A DNA stretch of 64,000 bases from the NCBI RefSeq assembly GCF_910592395.1, contig NC_088321.1, positions 8,678,001 through 8,742,000 of the forward strand, given 5' to 3'. This DNA comes from Lineus longissimus (Eukaryota > Nemertea > Pilidiophora > Heteronemertea > Lineidae). The translations under genes were made by a program, and so were the position numbers. Below, one piece after another: positions 61,104 through 64,000 of this stretch. The notes below the pieces were generated by a model. It was given only the letters and a program-made list of their open reading frames with translations. It made no database searches and was not told the origin of the DNA. How positions within the stretch are numbered: the first letter of the stretch is position 1; each line of letters starts with the position of its first letter.

Positions 61104-63190
61104 GGTTCACCGGTACGTCGTCCGTCATATCCTATTTCAAATATGGTGGCACGTTTCTTAACCGCTAGGGCTATGGACTCAAAACTTTGTATGCATGACC
61201 CCCTAGGTCAGATGACCTTTGACACTGAATTTCAGTCCGGTCTGATTCTTGACTTGGCCACCAGGGGGCCAAAACTGAAAACATAAATAGTGTGATATCT
61301 CACTTATTAGTGATTTGTTTTTGATGAAATTTCTATGGTAGGTACTCCTAGCAAGGATATATCACAGTCATGTCATACGTGTTTTTGATTTGCCCTACTT
61401 TTCGAGGTCACAGAGGTCAAATGGCGTAAATTTGCCATTGGAGTGTGGTGGTACGTTTCTTAACGGGTAGGGCTATGAGCTTGGAAGTTTTTATGCATGA
61501 CCCTCTAGGTCAGATGACCTCGTACAGCCAATTCTGGTCTGATCTGATTCTTGACTTGGCCACCAAGGGGGCCAAAACTGACAACACAAAAAGTGTGAAA
61601 TCTCACTTATTAGTGAGTTGTTTTTGATGAAATTTTTATGGTAGGTACTCCCAGCCAGGATACACAGGGCTTCGTACTTGTACGTAATTTGCGTATTTTA
61701 TACGTAGACAGAATTGGTTTCTACGCTCTACGTTTTTTCTCCATGTTTGTACGTAATTATTTTTCCTCAAAATACGCTAAATAAATGTCAGAATACATTT
61801 CTATAAAGTGTGTTCTACGCGTTTTTTTGTGATTTGTACGTAACCCACCCCGTGCCCCCCACTCTTTTAATTCAGCCCCTCCCTCCGACCCTTACAAGTA
61901 TTGCCGACCTGCCGGAGTTTCCTGTGCCCGCGTGCTTTCTCTATGGTTACTCCATGTACTCAGCCTCATTTGGCGCGCTCCGAACTTCACCGACTGACCG
62001 CCGAACAATCCCGAGTCCGCCATTATCGCCGAGCACGGTATTCGCAGCAATGTGACAGGTACGCAGTCACCGATAATCTGGATTTCCCGATTTCTAAACG
62101 GAATTATGCCATCCATAACACCCCAGGTCAAGTGCATATTATGTGCAGAAGCGAATATCAGTCAAGATTCTTTTTTTTACAGCATGATGTTTGAAAATTC
62201 TTGGCTTGAATGGCACCATGTTGAACGCATGAGCGTATGTCAGTGATCCTGTGGCGTGTGCTATGTAGGCCTACATGCATTGACATAAACATGCTTCTTG
62301 GTTTCAAATGTTTACAGTGGGGATGATTCCTCCTTGATTTTACATGAATCTCAAAACTATGATCTGCTTATTGTAGTGATGTACAAGGATTAAATTTTGA
62401 TAATAAACTGTTGAAATTAGTACATTACGTTGTTGTTTATTTCTACACATTTTGTTAGTAATCTTACACATAAAATTCCTTATGTCTACACAATTTTTAG
62501 GGAAAATACACACATTTTTTGGAAATCTTACACACAATTTTTTTTTAGGGTAAGCAGCCCCGGATACATGACATATCATTGATGTTTTCAATTTGACCTA
62601 TTTTTCAAGGTCATAGAGGTCAAATGGTGTAAATTGGCCGTTTGAGCGTAACTGTGGCACGTTTTGTAACTGCTAGGGCTATGGGCTTGAAAATTTGTTC
62701 ACAAGACCCCCTAGGTCAGGTTACCTCTGACATTGAATTTTGGTCTGATCTTTCTCTCGACTTGGACACCAGGGGGCAAAAAGTGAAAACCTAGAAAGTG
62801 TGATATCTCGCTAATTAGTGAATCGTATCAGATAAAGTTGTTATGGTTGGTACTCCCAGCACGGATACATTACATATCATACAGGTTTTTGATTTGACCT
62901 ACTTTTGAAGGTCATAGAGGTCAAATGCTGTGAATTTGCTGTTTGGGGGCCTAACTATGCCATGTTTCTTTACTGCAATGACAATTAAGTTCATATTTGT
63001 TGCACAGTATCCCAAAGGTAAGGTTGGCCTAAGTTCAGGACTTCCACATGGACATATGAAGTGCCCTATGATTAGGATACAGATACTAGTAGTACCTCAG
63101 AGTCTTCCTCGGTCATATCTCAAGGAAAATTCATTGTCAATTAAGTTGTTACCTAAATACCGGTGAGCACAATGGCCCATGGCCTTTTCA
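61104..63190 (+). mobile_element. HINE-like element interrupted by a hAT-like insertion
   Basis: Starts GGTTCACCGG and a short CGTCGTCCGTC; units have landmarks at about 61146, 61448, 62655 and 62957. The 3' end is GGTGAGCACAATGGCCCATG followed by GCCTTTTCATT. A separate element occupies 61665-62561. Carries one exact TGGCCACCAGGGGGC (61255-61269) and AGGTCA-N3-AGGTCA at 61405, 62608 and 62909. Confidence 0.7.
61665..62561. mobile_element. hAT-like DNA transposon remnant with 7-bp target duplication
   Basis: Flanked by GGATACA on both sides (61658-61664 and 62562-62568); the host repeat consensus has this word once. The left end CAGGGCTTCGTAC and right end GTAAGCAGCCCC form imperfect inverted repeats starting CAGGG-like, as in many hAT elements (which normally make 8-bp duplications). 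The interior has TACGTA-rich and TTACACA-rich parts and no transposase. Confidence 0.6.
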
Positions 63191-64000
63191 TTCCAGAAAG
63201 AGCTCAATGAGACCATGTCAATAAGTTTTGACAATGCCGCCATTATACATGTATGTGTCATCATCCTCGAACAATTTCTCTCATGTCTTGCCTCTCAAAA
63301 ACACTGCTCATAACCGAGTCATTTGTAACTAAATGGAAGTAGAGCCATTATAACTTTAGCCCTGTTTTAAACTGGTGATAGACATCTCCGTCTATTGAAA
63401 TATTTCCGTTTTTTCTCCTCGTAAGGGTTTAATTTGCAGAATACAGTACAACCTCTCTATTGCAAACACCCATGGGACTGGGCCCAGGTGTTCGCAATAG
63501 AGAGGTTATGCCAAATTGTCCGATAGATGGATTTGAAGTTCCCGTCTTGCAGGTCTTGTTTTTTCTGTGTCGACATCTAGCGCAGAAACTTTAAACCTGT
63601 TGGCTGATCGGTATTAGCTTGTGATGTTGCGTTGAATGACGTGAGCTACTTTGGAACTCGGAGAGTGAATAATCTCTCTAGTAAAAGGTGCCCCTTTTAT
63701 TGCAAAATCTCCTTGACATGTCCTGATGTGTGAAAAAACACCATAATTTCTGTCCATCAGCCACCTTTAATTAATAACTAACTTTTTCTATTTTCTCTAC
63801 TAACGCATATTCGCCGCAACACTGACAAAACCGCGTGGATTTATGAGTGTCCGTTGACACAATAGGCCTATGTGATTAGTTGAAAAGATGAGTAAACAAA
63901 TGCCGCGGCTTAATTAGGATACAAAAACACAATGCCAAGGGGTAATTACGTTGATTAATTACGCAAATATCACACCTGTCGGGCCTACTTGACTCTCCAA
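63191..64000. other. Window end: no cytoplasmic exon seen
   Basis: Apart from the MITE variant at 63444-63510 this is non-coding. The next receptor exon must begin in phase 2 and would lie further downstream. Confidence 0.5.
63444..63510. mobile_element. Tc1/mariner-type MITE, variant arm
   Basis: CAGTACAACCTCTCTATTGC and, inverted, GCAATAGAGAGGTTAT: a short variant in which ATTAAGGAC is ATTGCAAAC. The right border is not clear. Confidence 0.45.

Overview
This is animal genomic DNA: split coding exons with GT/AG borders, very long introns, and introns packed with nested transposons. It suggests a marine invertebrate. A TAGGCCTA-like octamer recurs, and repeats of the kind seen in echinoderm, hemichordate, amphioxus and mollusc genomes are abundant. 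I cannot name the species.

The host gene runs on the + strand through almost the whole window (first exon at 1014, last visible exon ending at 61032) and is open at both ends. Fifteen exons (2406 nt, 802 codons) join without a phase conflict. They encode half an Ig domain, two full Ig domains, five fibronectin type III (FN3) domains and a transmembrane helix. Five FN3 domains next to the membrane is the layout of protogenin/IGDCC4 rather than DCC/neogenin (six). Start codon, signal peptide, the first Ig domain(s) and the cytoplasmic tail lie outside the window. Two exons have decayed partial tandem copies beside them.

The 24.7-kb intron between the last Ig exon and the first FN3 exon (5830-30556) holds the main discovery: an apparently intact autonomous Helentron-type rolling-circle transposon (about 14.1-26.5 kb). 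Its 2454-codon ORF encodes, in order, a short N-terminal peptide ending in a 2A-like ribosome-skipping motif, a papain-like cysteine-peptidase-like domain, an OTU protease, a Cys-rich region, an HUH Rep nuclease, a PIF1-family helicase and an APE-like endonuclease. Downstream is a spliced RPA-like ssDNA-binding protein gene with small phase-1 exons.

The rest is mostly transposon-derived. Several 0.7-2.6 kb elements have a 5' hairpin, a TCG or TCCA microsatellite and a 3' hairpin, and insert at TT; I read them as non-autonomous Helentron derivatives (HINE-like). One still carries the end of a Helentron-type endonuclease ORF just before its 3' hairpin. Their ~300-bp internal tandem units repeatedly carry a CTCF-like core and AGGTCA nuclear-receptor half-site pairs. 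Also present are a facing pair of ~0.93-kb Mutator-like elements, two piggyBac-like elements, a PIF/Harbinger remnant with MADF and transposase pieces, a broken Polinton-like integrase, a hAT-like element, Tc1/mariner-type MITEs and further TTAA elements. Many are nested, which fixes their borders to the base. I saw no rRNA, tRNA or CRISPR. Coordinates were read by eye; exon borders rest on splice consensus and phase.
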